From assembly GCA_045837725.1 (NCBI GenBank), contig JBEWZL010000239.1:620001-684000 (forward strand): a DNA stretch of 64,000 nt, read 5' to 3'. Below, piece after piece: positions 1-12,249 of the stretch (positions are counted from its first letter, which is position 1; every line of letters starts with the position of its first letter). The notes under the pieces were generated by a model. It worked only from the letters and a program-made list of their open reading frames with translations, was not told where the DNA came from and made no database searches. Source of the DNA: Vermamoeba vermiformis. Lineage: Eukaryota > Tubulinea > Echinamoebida. The translations under genes were made by a program, and so were the position numbers.

Positions 1-1089
1 CAATCAGGGCATTCCAGTTGATGTGAGTGTGTCCGAACACGTGACTGACAGATTTGATGCTCTAAAAATAACTCCTAGTTGGGTCGTACTCACCGAAAAT
101 AAAGGCGTCAGTTACGTACGCGGATCTGCTCATCTAATTTTAGCGAGCCAACAACTTTAGGCAAGTACGGAATAAACAGCCTCTCACGTGCTAGCCAGAT
201 TGTGAGTGGTGGCAATGTGACAGCTGGCTACTTACGCGGCAGACACTCTGGTCGCGGCAAGAAGTGCGAGAATGAAATGACAGGTGCGTCGTAACTGCGA
301 TTGACACGTGTCAAATTGAGGTTCAGAAAGTATTGCTCGGGTGTATTCAGCACAGAATCATCGCCCTGGTTGAGGTGTTCTGGCAGCCATTTGCTGCATC
401 TAAAATTAGATAGATTGACAGCTGGTGGCACATTACCAAAAGCGGTAATCATTCCAGCCTGCGAGAATTCGTTTCTCTTCGTCCTGCGCGAGGGGCACGG
501 CATCGAATGAGCGGTGGTACCTGCAGTGTCACAGTGTTATATATATAGCGCTGCCTATACTCCTGCGCGTACCACGAGAACAGCGGCACGATCCAGATCG
601 GATGTGCAGTGCCAATCTTGGTCGGTTCAGTGAGTACACCGTGCTTGCGACAGAGGAGCAGGATCTTGTTGAACTTGTCTACGGAGTGCTGTATTGAGGG
701 GTCGTTGCGATCGTCCGTCAGCCACAGATCGTGATTGCCTAATTAGTATCGTCAGTCTCAACTCAGGACTGGCTTGACTGACCTGGCACATAGAAGACGT
801 AGTGAAATTTGGAGGTGAGAGCGACGAAGAACTCTTCCAATAGCGCTAGTCGGTGCGTCACTGCGTCATAATAGTAAATTAAAGACTAATTAGTCTGCAA
901 CTTTTCTGAATTAATGCGCGGTGCATTGAACCACTCATAATGCAACACTAGTGGTGCCGTACCATCACCTGCTACGATCAGTGCATCGTGGATGTATTCT
1001 GTGTTCGATAGATTGCGCACCCACTCCATGTTCGGTGCGTAGTCGATGTGCACATCTGAAGTGCAAAACACGCGCAAGGAGGGCTGCAT
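1..1089 (-). CDS. Calcineurin-like metallophosphoesterase, C-terminus cut by window edge
   Basis: The start ATG is at 1089 and at least six short introns interrupt the reading frame. The spliced protein opens MQPSLRVFCTSDVHIDY, where D-x-H is the first metal motif, followed by VAGD, then PGNHDLW (GNHD motif) and HVFGHTHINW (GHxH motif) close to the left edge. Between them are WYAQEYHRSF, YRFCKWLPEHL and VISFSHFLPR. These resemble by eye a plant and protist family of calcineurin-like phosphoesterases of unknown substrate. The family needs two divalent metals, and all ligand motifs are present, so an active phosphatase is likely. The last residues lie beyond base 1. It is divergent from nothing on its right: the SAE1 gene ends head-to-tail at 1288. 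A TGACACGTGTCA palindrome (302-313) lies in its coding sequence, read as LTRV. Confidence 0.85.
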
Positions 1090-1287
1090 GATGTGAGTAG
1101 CGATACTACTGCTACTGAGGGTATGTACTTGGTGCTCGGTGACCACTCGTGTCTCGTGTGTTTGTATCGATCAAAATAAAGCGAGTTTACAACGTCAGCA
1201 TTTATTTTTGTATACAACCGACCACGTGACTGCAGTCATTGATCACGTGACTGATATACCAGTTCCCACAACAGAAATCACGTGCCT

Positions 1288-2425
1288 CTACACGCCCAGT
1301 GCCTCCACGACCCCCTCGCCCGTGGTGCTGTCGTACAAGAAAGTGTTGCGCAGTGGCTCGTCGACACGTGTCAGCAGTTTGATGGCCTCCTGTGCCACCA
1401 CGCCACCAATCACCGCGCACACCGGAGACAGCTCCGCGCGGGCATTGACTGCCACATTTCTGCAAAGATTAGTCGTACAGTTCACTGAAAAAACACGTGA
1501 CTCACTTGAGATAACTGTCGCTGACCAGGGCTGTGTCAGCACCGCGTGACGTCAGCAAGCTATTTTTAGTCTCCACCAGGGCCTGCATCTCGTCCTCACT
1601 CCGCGGCAGTGGATGCGCATCCAAGTAGTGCAGCAGCGCTGTTGACAGGTGTCAATCAGTGACTCAGAGCGAGTGCACGACACGTACCTTGTGTGGCTAT
1701 AAATAGCTTGTGTGTCTGACGGTCCACTTTGCACTGCGACACGTGCTCGTAGCTCGGGAACACGATCTCGCGCTGCTCTTCAATTTCCTTATCGGGCAAT
1801 TTCCTAATTAGGGGCAAGTGAGTCACGTGTCCCACAACAGCCGTGGTGGCGTACCGTTTGTACTGGTGCGTGAGTAGATCTGAGAATGCATAGCCGTATC
1901 GACCCAACACTTGCGCGACAATGAGCGGTACTTGCGCTGCGCGCGTGCGTGCATTCAACGCTTGGATGTGCGCGTGGCTGAGTCCGATCGCGATGATGAG
2001 GTCGTACTGCTTGACAGTGCTCGCAGTATGGTGCAGCACGGACTCACTCGCAGCGTGTATGTTGACGAGGGGATTCATCGCCTTCAAGCGCTCGATAAAG
2101 GCCTGCACGCGCTGCTGGGTGTTGAGCATCGGATGTGGGGTACAAGTGCAGTACTTACATTAGTGCCTATTTTGTTGGGGCCTATCAGACAGTTGGCAGT
2201 CAAATCAGCGGCACTCACAGGTACATCTGCCTGTCGATCGTCGAGGTAGAGTGCGGCGATACCTGCGAGCACGAGGTCCTTGGTGAGTTCAGCTGCGAGG
2301 CCGTTCAGTGAACCACACACGAGCACGTGACTGGCACTCAATTTCTTCTGCGCTGCCACGCCCCACACGCGCAGCTGGCGATCGTAGAGGCGTGGATCTA
2401 GCGGTGCTGCTTCTTGTGTTGTCAT
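1288..2425 (-). CDS. SAE1: SUMO-activating enzyme subunit 1 (AOS1/SAE1)
   Basis: This is the regulatory, non-catalytic half of the SUMO E1. It binds ATP with its UBA2 partner to adenylate SUMO in the nucleus. Translation from 2425 starts MTTQEAAPLDPRLYDRQLRV and runs into a Rossmann segment, VLVCGSLNGLAAELTKDLVL, the ThiF/AOS1 nucleotide-binding start. A middle exon has YDLIIAIGLSH and GRYGYAFSDL, which correspond to the family's crossover region. The last exons give SPVCAVIGGVVAQEAIKLL, the hallmark C-terminal helix, and end GEGVVEALGV. No catalytic cysteine domain is present, as expected for AOS1 rather than UBA2 or UBA3. About five introns of 50-60 nt interrupt it. It shares a 200-bp divergent promoter region with the large gene on the right. 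Confidence 0.88.
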
Positions 2426-2624
2426 CGTAGAGTGCAGCTATAGTCGATATATATATCGGTGCCTAATGATGACCTCTCGCGTGGTAGTGTAGTGCGCAGG
2501 GCGGTGAAATTGAAAAAAAAACAATTTCTTATTATTATTATTGACACTTTGTACGACACAACGCCACATGCACTGCTGAACCACACTAGTAGTAGTAGTA
2601 GCAACAACTATCAATCGGCAGCAA
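2426..2624. promoter_or_regulatory. Putative bidirectional promoter between SAE1 and the HEATR5-like gene
   Basis: This 199-bp gap separates two divergent start codons. It contains a self-complementary AT stretch, CGATATATATATCG (about 2446-2459), a poly-A run followed by TTATTATTATTATT (about 2514-2541), and a short AGT triplet repeat just upstream of the ATG at 2625. No transcription data are available, so the promoter call rests only on gene geometry. Confidence 0.4.
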
Positions 2625-5600
2625 ATGAGTCTCAAAGATGTGCAAGCAGCGCTAGGTACACCGCAGTTGTGGGTGACGGTGCAGCAGGTGGTGGATGGGG
2701 CTGCAGAGTGGCACGACGAAGAGCTCTGCACACTGCTCGAACAGCTCTGCGACACGCCTAGTAATGTGGCGCCCAATGCACTCGACACGCACAACAGCAA
2801 CATTGTCGTGCGACAGCTGATCGGAAAATTAGTGCATCGGTCAAAGCCTGGCAATCCTTCGCGACCCGTGCAGTGCTTGCAACACATGCTCAACAAGGTG
2901 TTGAATAATAAGAAAGCATCGCTCTCTGCCAAGCTGTACGTAATCCAAGAGCTTGAATATCAGATGGAATATTTCAATTTTAATTATTATTATTACAATA
3001 CCCAATATATATTAATGCATTAATGTTGCGCAATAATTCCTGATCTCCATGCCACTGCACCTCTAACCTCACCCCCTTGCAGCACGGCCCTGCTCGTGAT
3101 CGGAGCGCTGTACACGTACCGCACCATGCAGCTCGTCACACAGCTCGCCAACACTCTCGCTGTCTTCAACAAACTGCTCGCCGTGCGCGACAAGGACGAT
3201 GAACTGCCGCGCGAGGAGGTCTATCTCAACGAGGCTGCGGTCACTGCCAACAACGGCGTCAATCACGTGCTCATGTTGCGCACCCTCGACTATCAGCCTG
3301 CTCGCAATGAACTGCGCGCCATAAAAGGTAAGTGGCACCCTGTCTATTAATAGGCATGTTGTCTATATACGGTCATGCTGGACTAACAGCTGGCTCAGTG
3401 TACTGCGTGCGACAAGTGCACGTGATCTGTTTGGCCCTGGTCGATTACAACGGACTCGCCAGTCACGTGCCTGAAATTTCAAAATTGATCCGCTCCGTGC
3501 TCAAAGATCGCAGTGCGGAAGTGCGTCACGTGGTCTACGATCTATTTTTAGCACTGGTCCGACAGTTCAAGCCCGTGCTGTCCACCGCGCAGAGCCCTGC
3601 AGCTAATAATAGCAACAGTCCCGCAGCCAATCCCTCGACAGCAGTGGGTGTGGACTGGATGCTCGCAAATCTCGTGCACGATCTCCTCAACTGTCACGTG
3701 CATCACGGTCAGTTCTTGGCGGCCATTCACGCGCACTATCATTTGACACGTGTCAAAACCAGTGTTGCAACGCGCACTGAAACCACTGAGGCGAGCGCGG
3801 AGCAGTTGCCCAAATTAGGCAAAGCCAGTCCAGTCGCAGCATATCTGGCACGTGCTGGTGCATCAAGTGCCACCACGTTCATGAATCAATACGATCTCGT
3901 CACAATCTCGCACCATTATCTCCGATTGTGGGCTCAAATCTCGCAGACACCTGTCAAACTCGCAGTGACATATGTCAAAGATGTCAAAGCAGCGATCACG
4001 TGCTCATTGATGGCATTTTTAGACGCACTGCCCGTGCACGTGATTCAAGCCAATCTGTCGCACCTCGTGGAGGTGATTTTGACCCTGATCGATGATCTCC
4101 GCGACAATCTCCCGTACGTGATCACGTGCTTGCGACGCAGCATCGCACGACGCATGGACAGCACTGGCCGCGATGCATACTTGCAATATTTGATCACGCT
4201 GCTGAACACACTGCTGTCCAAATCAGGCGAGGAGAATTCGTCCGTCCAGCACAAATTGAGCGCGATTGTGCTGCTGAAAGAATTGACCGAGTGTTTGCAG
4301 CACGAGAGCGAAGGATTGGAAATGTCACGTGATCAGTTAGTCACGTGCTTGGAGACGGCGCTCGGTCGTGCGCAGCTAAATTTAGATGACGATCTCCAGC
4401 GCGAGATTGCAGTGTGGTCGAGCACGGTGTACAAGGCGATGGTGCGCTGCGTGCCGAGTCAGATCGCGCCACATCTGCAAACACTCGTCCAGGGCCTGCT
4501 TGCCACCATCGGAACTGGCTCCGAACTCGATCACGTGACCCTCAATCGCGCGCGTGTTCAAGCGCACTTTGTGGTGGCATCACTGGCAGCACTGCGCAGT
4601 CCAGCGAGTCACGTGACGGCGATGAAAGCTGGTGGCACGGGTGTGACCTCCGACACGCTGCACAAATATCTCGGAATATCTCCGGCCCTGGTCGATCAAC
4701 TCTACGCCCTGGTCGACAAGCTGTTCAATCTCAAACTCGATCTCGTGGCCTGGATGCTGTTGGCGGCACTGATTCGCACGGGAGTCACTGGCGTGGAGAA
4801 TCACGTGACTTATTTGGTGCAACAGTGGACTCAGTGGCAACAGGTATCACCATATTTGTACATACCTATTTTTAGACCGCAACTAATGCACTTTCATGAA
4901 CAGCGCGGCGCCACTCCTCAGAGTGACTCAGCCCTGGTCGAATATCTGCAAAAGAGTGCCATCGTACTGCAGTCCGTGCTGTCATATTTGCAGCACGTGG
5001 TGACACCTGACACCAGCGAGCAACTGTTCACCACGGAGATCTACCACGTGATCACGCGCTTGTTGAACACGTGCCTGCATCACGTGCTGACACCAGTGCC
5101 CGAGACTGTCACGCCACCCCGCGCAGAACTGCAAAGATTGCGACTAACGCTGCTGCGCGGCTATGCCATGCTGTACGGCCTCGACGTGCCATCCTATGCG
5201 GGACACTGGCCCACTGCGGAACAACTCTCGTTCTATCAGCAGTGCCACGCCTATCACGTGCTCAACACTCCCGCATCGGAGGTGCCACCAGTGGCGGAAT
5301 TACCGCAAGTGGCACTGCTGCCAGCCCCGCACTTGATGCAAGCCGTGATGAGTGTGCTGTGCGACACACTGCAATCTGAGCACGATCTCGCGGTGTCGAG
5401 TGCGCTGTGGCAGCACGTGATACCAGCCGAAGATCACGTGCTCCTGGCCATTGATCCGCCCAAGGCACACCCTGCCCACGCACTGCCTGCCCTGCAACAG
5501 CTCAAGAACTATCACCGCCACCACGACGAGGTGACAGGTGCCACCACGATATACTCATTCGTGCGCGAGTATGTAGCCCTGGCCGACGACCCTGCCTCGC

Positions 5601-8600
5601 TGTGGGATCTGCATCTCTCCGCGCTCAGTGAATCGCGTGCCGTGACGACGAGTGACGTGCCCCACACGCGCAGCAGTCAGCAGTGGAGCAGCAGCGTGGC
5701 CGTGGCGAGTGTGGATGTGGCTGCGACGCTGTTCCCCGTGCTGCTGTTCAGTCACCACGACAGCAATCAGAACAAGATCCTCGATCAGTTCACGGCCTAT
5801 GTGCACGCTGCGGATCAAGCGCTCAAGCCGCACGCGCAGCTCAATCTGCTCACGACACTGCTGCTCACTGCCAAGTACCTCAGCGAACAGCACAAGTTCC
5901 TGGCCCTGGTGAGTGGCAAGGACGGTGTCAGTCACGTGCTCGGTGTGGTCAGCAAGCTCGCAGCCCTGGTCGAGCAGTACATTGCCAGTGTAGATCCGCT
6001 GTTGCGTCGCATCAGTGCGCAGGTGCTGGCCCTCACTGCGCCGCTGTTGGGCGATGCATTTGCCGCGCAGTTGGTGCAAAAGCTGTTCAACACGGTGCAA
6101 GCGCGCAGTGCCGCGAGTGAAGTGCTGTCGAACGAACACGAGTACTACCAGTACGAGTACCAGAACAGCAAGGAGGACGAGGAGGTGCTGAGCGGCTGTC
6201 TACTCACCCTCGCACTGCTGCTCAAACAGATCGGCGGCATCAAGAGCACCGCGCACATGGTACGCACCGCACAACAGGCCCTGGCACGCTTGCTATCCTC
6301 GCTCAAGACACGCGTGCTGTCCAGTCCCAGTCAGTCGCACGTCAAGTGGTTCACGCCGCGTCACTTGCACTGCACACTGCTCACCGTGCTCGAGATCAGC
6401 TGTGAACTCGCACTCACGCAGGGCCCACAGTTCTCGCTGCAACTGCTCACCACCACTGCACAGCTGCTCGTCAAGGAGCACTATGACCCGTACTGGCACG
6501 ATTTGCCACCCTTCGATCTGCATCGCGCAGGTGCTAAAAATAGCCCCGCAGCAGAGAGTGTACCGCGCACACCGAGCACGCAAGTCAGTTACATGACGAC
6601 ACGTGGCGTGAATGGTGCCACCATGTGCATTGCGCGGCTGTTGGGATCGATCGTGCAGAGTCTCGGACCTGAACTCCGACTCGAATCGCAGCCTGCCAGC
6701 GTCACTTCGCACACGCAGCGCATTCTGGCGATCCAACAGTGTTTGACACGTGTCAACCAGGGCGTGTTGACGCAGCACGAACTGCACTTGTTGCAGCAGA
6801 AGATCTTGCTGTTCAGTCCGCAGCTCATCACGCACAATCTCGCCAAGACACTGCGCCACTTGCTCGATGAGCGGCACTTGCTGTCGCACTGTCCAAATCT
6901 CCGCGCGAGCTCCATCAGCACGTGCCGATCAGTCACGCAGTTCTTGATCAACAAAGCGGAACAACAGCCCCCCACGGACTCGTTGCAGTTCTTGATGGAC
7001 TTTGTGACCTTCTTTTTCACGCCCAATCCTGCCACGTCACTGCACCGCTTGGACGACATCTTGGTGATGGCACGTGACGCATTTATCCATATTTGTACAT
7101 TCCACTAACTTCCTTTGCAGCTCGACAAAGAGAGCAGTCAACACATCCGCGCGGAGATCAAGCAGCTGATCACATTGGTGCTCGACTTTACGCGCTACGA
7201 GTCACCGATCACGTGGCTCAAATTGTTGCAACGTCACGTGACTGGCACCATCACCGCCCAGCCCGCAGCCCCGACCTCACCGAGCACACGTGCGGTGGCA
7301 GTGGAGGACGAGGAAGAAGGCCAAATGACAGGTGGTGACACGCAGCTGTCAAACAGTGACCCGGACAGCACGCGATATTTGCACTGGACGACAAAGAGAT
7401 TTGCAGTCAAGTGTCTCGTGCGACTGATGACGTCACTGATCGACCAGGGCTGGCACTACGATCTCCTCAAGCCCGCGCCGTCCACTGAGCGCGGCACTCG
7501 TCTGGTGGAGCACGTGGAGGAGATTGTGAGCACGTGCTACTTGCCTGCCACGTCATCGATCGATCCGCTGCGTCACGTGGGACTGGTGGCCATTGGCGTG
7601 CTGTTGCAACGATTCGGTGCGAGTCGCGAAGTGACAGGCGATGACTTTTACGACATGTCACGTGCTGACACGAGTCACGTGCCCAAATATCTGCTGGCAC
7701 AACAGGCCATGCAGCTGGTGTCACCACTGCGTCAGGGTCTGACAGCACGCAATTCACTCTTGGTGGCACTCTCCCTGCCCATCACGTGCAATTTCTTAAT
7801 TTGGGCAATGACTACGCGCTCCATGACAGAGACTGAAATCAAAAAATATTTTGCTATTTTTAGCTCAGCAGTCACTAGCGCACTGGACAAGAGCACTGAC
7901 CGCGGCTACGGTCACGTGATTGAAGACCAAAAAAGGCTAACTGCTTTGATGACCAGTGCGCAGCTCTATGTCGCTGCTGCCGATCTGCCAAACTTTGCAA
8001 CTATTTTCAGCAACTTTCACAAACAACTTTACTCGGCCTGGCACGTGGCACTGCAGACCTGCGCGCAGACCCTGAGCGAACAATTCACTGAACCAGCGCT
8101 GGGAGAACTGCCCTGGTCGATGGATGACCGCACGTGGTATCTATTATTAGAAGCATGTGCCACCAGCGCACGTGATCAATCGCTCAGCACCGATGTGCAG
8201 CTATATTTAGAACTGGCACTCTACGCGATCAATTCGCTGCTGGGCACCAAGCACGTGACTGGCGCTTCAGTGAAAAGTTGTCTGCGCACACTGGTGGCAC
8301 TCTATCAATCGAGTCACGTGACTGATGAGCTCAAGGTGAGTGTTTGCATCAATTTACTCTGTTCACTGAACTAACGCCGCCACAGAAGTCGAGCAGTCAC
8401 GTGATCAAGACCATTCAAGCAGTCATTGCAGTTGTGCAGCAGGCTAATAATAGCGCTGAAATCAACGCCATTTGCACCGAGCTGCTCAACGCGCTTGTTT
8501 CCAAATTAGGAAAAGAGTTCTTCGAGAACGAAGACAAGTCGCTGACTGACACTTTGTGGCAGATGATGATTGACTTGCTGACACGTGTCAAGATCACTGA

Positions 8601-9471
8601 CAGCACCAATTATGGCAATATCAGTGCTGTGCTCAACTGTGTGCAGCAGTGTCTAAAAATAGCACCGTGTTCACTGAAGCACGCCGTGGAGTTGAACGCA
8701 CAATTGTTGCAAATGCTGTCAAATGTCAATCTCAACCAGACAGTAATTCCGCTAGCCGCCAAGACGTTGGTGGCACTGCTGTCATCCACGCGACAGTACG
8801 ATGAGCTGAGTGTGCTGACAGTGAACTCACTGCTCACGTTCATGAACGAGTCACTCACCAACACCCCCGCATTCAAAGAGCTATTTTTAGTGCTCATCTA
8901 CACCACGACACTGCTGCCCATCGAGCACATGACCGTACATCGCAGCGTGCTCGAATTGTTGCAAAGACTGCTCCGCAATCCAGTGCCCCTGACCGAGCAC
9001 GTGCTCGAGACAGTGCGACAGCAGTACGTGCAGTCCTGGCTCGAGACAGGTGCGGGCAGTGCAGTGAGTCAGTTCTACGTGCAAGGCCTCACTGCTGACG
9101 TCATCACCGTGCTGCAACAGAGTGCCAAGTCCCTCGCAGCCACACGCATCAGCGCACTCAAGTACGTCATTCTCTTGCAGTCCGTGGCACCGCAGCCTGC
9201 ACAGAGTCTCGCGCTCACCTTGCCCACACTCGTCTCTACCCTCAAGAGCACAGACCGTGCACTCGCAGACACTGCGCTGCAAGTGCTGCTACGTCTCGCG
9301 CAAAGCATGGCCAATGAGTTCCGCGCGCAAGTGCAACAGCTTCCCGTGGAGTGGCGCACGTGCTTTGAAGAGGCAGTGCGTGCTCATCTCAGCAAACAAC
9401 AACAAGCTGCGCAGAAGACAACGACGACCAGCATGGCACTCGATATGTCCAAGTACAACGACGACAAATAG
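2625..9471 (+). CDS. Giant HEAT-repeat protein, HEATR5/Laa1-like
   Basis: The gene encodes roughly 2,100 residues in few exons (introns near 2940-3082, 3329-3399, possibly 4843-4904, about 7068-7120 and 8336-8385). The protein is all-alpha with many HEAT-like helical pairs, for example EISKLIRSVLKDRSAEVRHV. The N-terminal part (KASLSAKL, then ALLVIGALYTY) and the C-terminal tail (ALQVLLRLAQSMANEF) resemble by eye the ends of human HEATR5B and yeast Laa1. Those proteins are similar in length and support AP-1 clathrin adaptor function in endosome-to-Golgi traffic. No catalytic motif is visible. The coding sequence is saturated with CACGTG, CTATTTTTAG and GCCCTGGTCGA, so HV, HVT, ITC and ALVD recur in the protein. 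Other giant HEAT proteins cannot be excluded. The match is to fold and ends rather than to a strict motif. Confidence 0.65.
3260..9363. repeat. Stretch saturated with CACGTG and other iterated words
   Basis: About 45 CACGTG hexamers can be counted by eye within the HEATR5-like gene; equal base frequencies would predict one or two. Many carry the wider forms TCACGTGA, TCACGTGC or GATCACGTG. The same stretch holds five of the six GCCCTGGTCGA copies (3434, 4685, 4706, 4931, 5963) and six CTATTTTTAG/CTAAAAATAG copies (3542, 4866, 6534, 7854, 8653, 8881). These are dispersed, not tandem, and lie mostly in exons. Confidence 0.85.
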
Positions 9472-9562
9472 GCACATTGCCACCCAATTTTGTGAATAAA
9501 TTCGTCCAACAAGGACACGTGTTTTATATTACAAAGCAGTTATTACTTTACTATGTACAGAC

Positions 9563-11990
9563 TCACGGATCATGAGTGGCGAGGGAAGCGAGGGCGTAGA
9601 ACACAATGCGGTGGTCAGGTGTCAGCACCGCTTCAATGCTCAGGGCCGGGCTGTCAGGGTCACACAGCTCCACGATCAGTTCTTTCACTTGTTCGCGCGT
9701 CAGTTCAATCTTCTGCGCGCTGTCTTCTTTCACTTTCTGCTCAGCGAGCTCTTTGAATCGCTTGGCTGTGGCTAGCAGACGTGGCATGGGCATGCGCTTG
9801 CGTGTCTCAGCACTGGCACTCTTGCGCTGCAGCATGAGCTTGAGCAGCGGCACGAGTTCGCGCACACTCATGGGCTGCACCTCTTCAGCGAGGGCCACAA
9901 TCGCTACTTGTTCGTCCTCGGCGTACAGCTGAATGCCGTTCAACACCAAGATCTGCTCGTCGTCCTCGTCAGGGGCGTGCAGCAGCTTCAAACACGCCGC
10001 GAGCAGTCGTTCGTCAATGCTCTCGTCGCTGCGCTCAATCTCCTGCGCGGTGATCAGCACTGGCTGCTTCAGCTCAATGCGCGGGGCGAGTTTGTGGTGC
10101 TGCATGAGTCGCTGATAGTACACTGCCAGCTGCAGGCGCGTCACATCACACACGACGAGACACTGTTTGACTGCCACCACCCACAGCCCACGTGACTGCG
10201 GTATTTGCCCAAGCACGTGACAGTTGAGCCAATCAGTGCCACTCGCAATCACGTGGGGCCGCGCAGTGTCTGCCACGCACTCAATCTCCTCCACAGTGCG
10301 TGTTTGGTCCTCGCTGGTCTTGGCGCGCTTGTTGGCTGGCTCTTCGTCGTCATCACTCGCCTCTCGCGCTCGTTTGTCGGCGCGATGCAGTTCTGCTGCT
10401 GATTGAAACCCGGGCAACTGATCGATATTTGCAGGTGTGGTGGGCTTGACGGGACTAGCTGCAAAGTCATCGTCCTCAATGTGCTGGCCCTGGTTGATGA
10501 CTGCTTGGGCAAGCGGTGCTCTGTATTGCGCGGTCAGTCCAATAGTGCAAATGACACGTGTCAGTGTACGTACTTGACAGGGGTGTTGAAGTAGGTCTGT
10601 TGCGCGGGTTTGACAGGCGAGGCAGGCACAGGATAGATGGCACTCAAATAGCTGCGCCAATAGCTCGTCAGTGTCTCTTCGTCGCGTATCAGCACGGCGC
10701 GCTTGTTGGGCGAGAGATTGACGTCAAAGTAGTCCACGGGCAGTGTCAGCGACACCACGGCAAAGGGCCACTTGCGGCGCTGATCGAATTGCCGTCGAAA
10801 ATGTCGCGTGAGTTCTTTGCCGAATTGCGTGCCTTCGACTGGTCTGCCGTTCATGAACAGGAAGAGTCGGTCAGGACTGGACTTGGCGACCACTTCGCTG
10901 TCTGCTCGATGACACGTGTCAATCACCTGATCTGCACCAACAGCTGTCTCTACGTACCTGCGTCAGGGCGAGGAATGTAGGCCTCGAGCTGAAATTGAAT
11001 GCGTGTGCCAGGGTCAGGCACGTGACTGCAGTGTGCCTGCCAGACCTCCTCCGCAGTCACGTGCTGCAAGTTGTCGTGTGTCTCGGGACCAAACACCGCC
11101 AATATCACCTCGCCAATCGTGCTCTGCGGATTCTTGTGCAGATCATAGCGCGTGGTGGGCTCGATCCACGAGAGGTGCAGTTTGAGCAGGGGACGGATCA
11201 AGCAGTAGCTGTACACCATGCTCACCACGCGCTTGTGTTCGGCACTCTTCTCCACTGCGGCTTCGAGCACTTTGCGGCGCACAGGAGTGGGATTGAACAG
11301 ACCGCGCACGGTGACGGTGGTGCCCTGCGGCTGTGCTTGCTGTCGGAGTGTCACGCGCGGCTGTTCCAAGAGCAGCTGTGTCTTGTTGCTGCTGTCCCAC
11401 TGCACGCACCACCCCTCACCCGCACTGTCGCGCGCACGTGATGCAATCGCCACACTGTCCGCGAGGTCAATCAGCGAGGCCAGTGCTTCCCCTCTGAAGC
11501 CGTAGCTCGTGGCCATGGCGGTGGCGAGGTCCACCACGGGCTCATCGAGTGAACTGTCTGCAGCACTGAGCGCGGTGTTGGGCAGCTCGTGTGCATCGTG
11601 ACGAAACACGCCTGCAGTGTGATAGGTCAGGACGAGCGAGGTGGTGACAGATCTGACGTACCAAGCTTGGAGGTGTAATAGCGTCGTCCAGCAATCGCGA
11701 GGTCGGGATATGTAATGCCACTACCATTGTCGCGCACGCTGAATTGTGTCAGACCGTGGCCCCACAATTTAATTTGAATTTGTGTCGCTCCTGCATCCAA
11801 CGCATTTCTAGCAGAAAAAATTTTAGAAAAATATGAAAAATAAATACAAAAATTCCTACTCTATTAACTCCTTTAAAGCGGTGACAAGATCTGTGACAAC
11901 TTGATCGGAGGAAATTCGTCTAATAGTGTCTTTGTTGAGCTTCTTTAGCGTGGGTGCATCCCCACTAGTGGATTCGCTATTGTCACTCAT
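9563..11990 (-). CDS. MutL-family mismatch repair protein, PMS1 type
   Basis: The start at 11990 gives MSDNSESTSGDAPTLKKLNK, then LKELIENALDAGATQI (GHKL ATPase motif I), VRDNGSGI (motif II), YYTSKLG and GFRGEALASLIDLADS (motif III). The transducer domain follows with FLFMNGRPVEGTQF and YFDVNLSPNKRAVLI, the ribosomal-S5-fold segment that carries the lysine contacting ATP. These segments are closest by eye to PMS1, with VNLSPNK where MLH1 has VNVHPTK. After an acidic linker with KR-rich patches (RADKRAREASDDDEE), the C-terminal domain contains LVVCDVTRLQLAVYYQRLM. The DQHA-x2-E endonuclease signature of PMS2/MLH3 is not visible. The role would be as a partner in a MutL heterodimer for post-replicative repair. 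Two TGACACGTGTCA palindromes lie in its introns. MLH1 is the main alternative. Confidence 0.75.
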
Positions 11991-12249
11991 CGCCTAGCTC
12001 ATCGGTGGTGTTGCGCACAAATTAAATTCTGAGAATAAAATGACAAAAAAACAGCTGCTTTGTGCTATTGCTTTCGTAAATCGTGCATGTACATGCCATA
12101 TATTAATAATGTTATATTTATGTTTTGTACAACGCTCAGCACATTCACAACTCATACATTACACATCGTACTTGCCGGTGTGCGGAACAATCAATAGTAA
12201 AAATGGCATTATTAAGCAGGCCTCTCATTGCAATCCATAATTAAGCGCA

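Noticed and set aside
228-503. A TGA stop seemed to form at a splice junction in the metallophosphoesterase, hinting at selenocysteine or a pseudogene.
   Set aside because: Using the next AG (after GATGCAG) restores the frame and gives YRFCKWLPEHL, which matches the family. No recoding is needed.
5555-6139. Long antisense open frame opposite the HEATR5-like gene.
   Set aside because: It is a by-product of biased codons in the sense frame; the peptide is compositionally odd (His/Arg/Gln-rich) and has no start context or introns.
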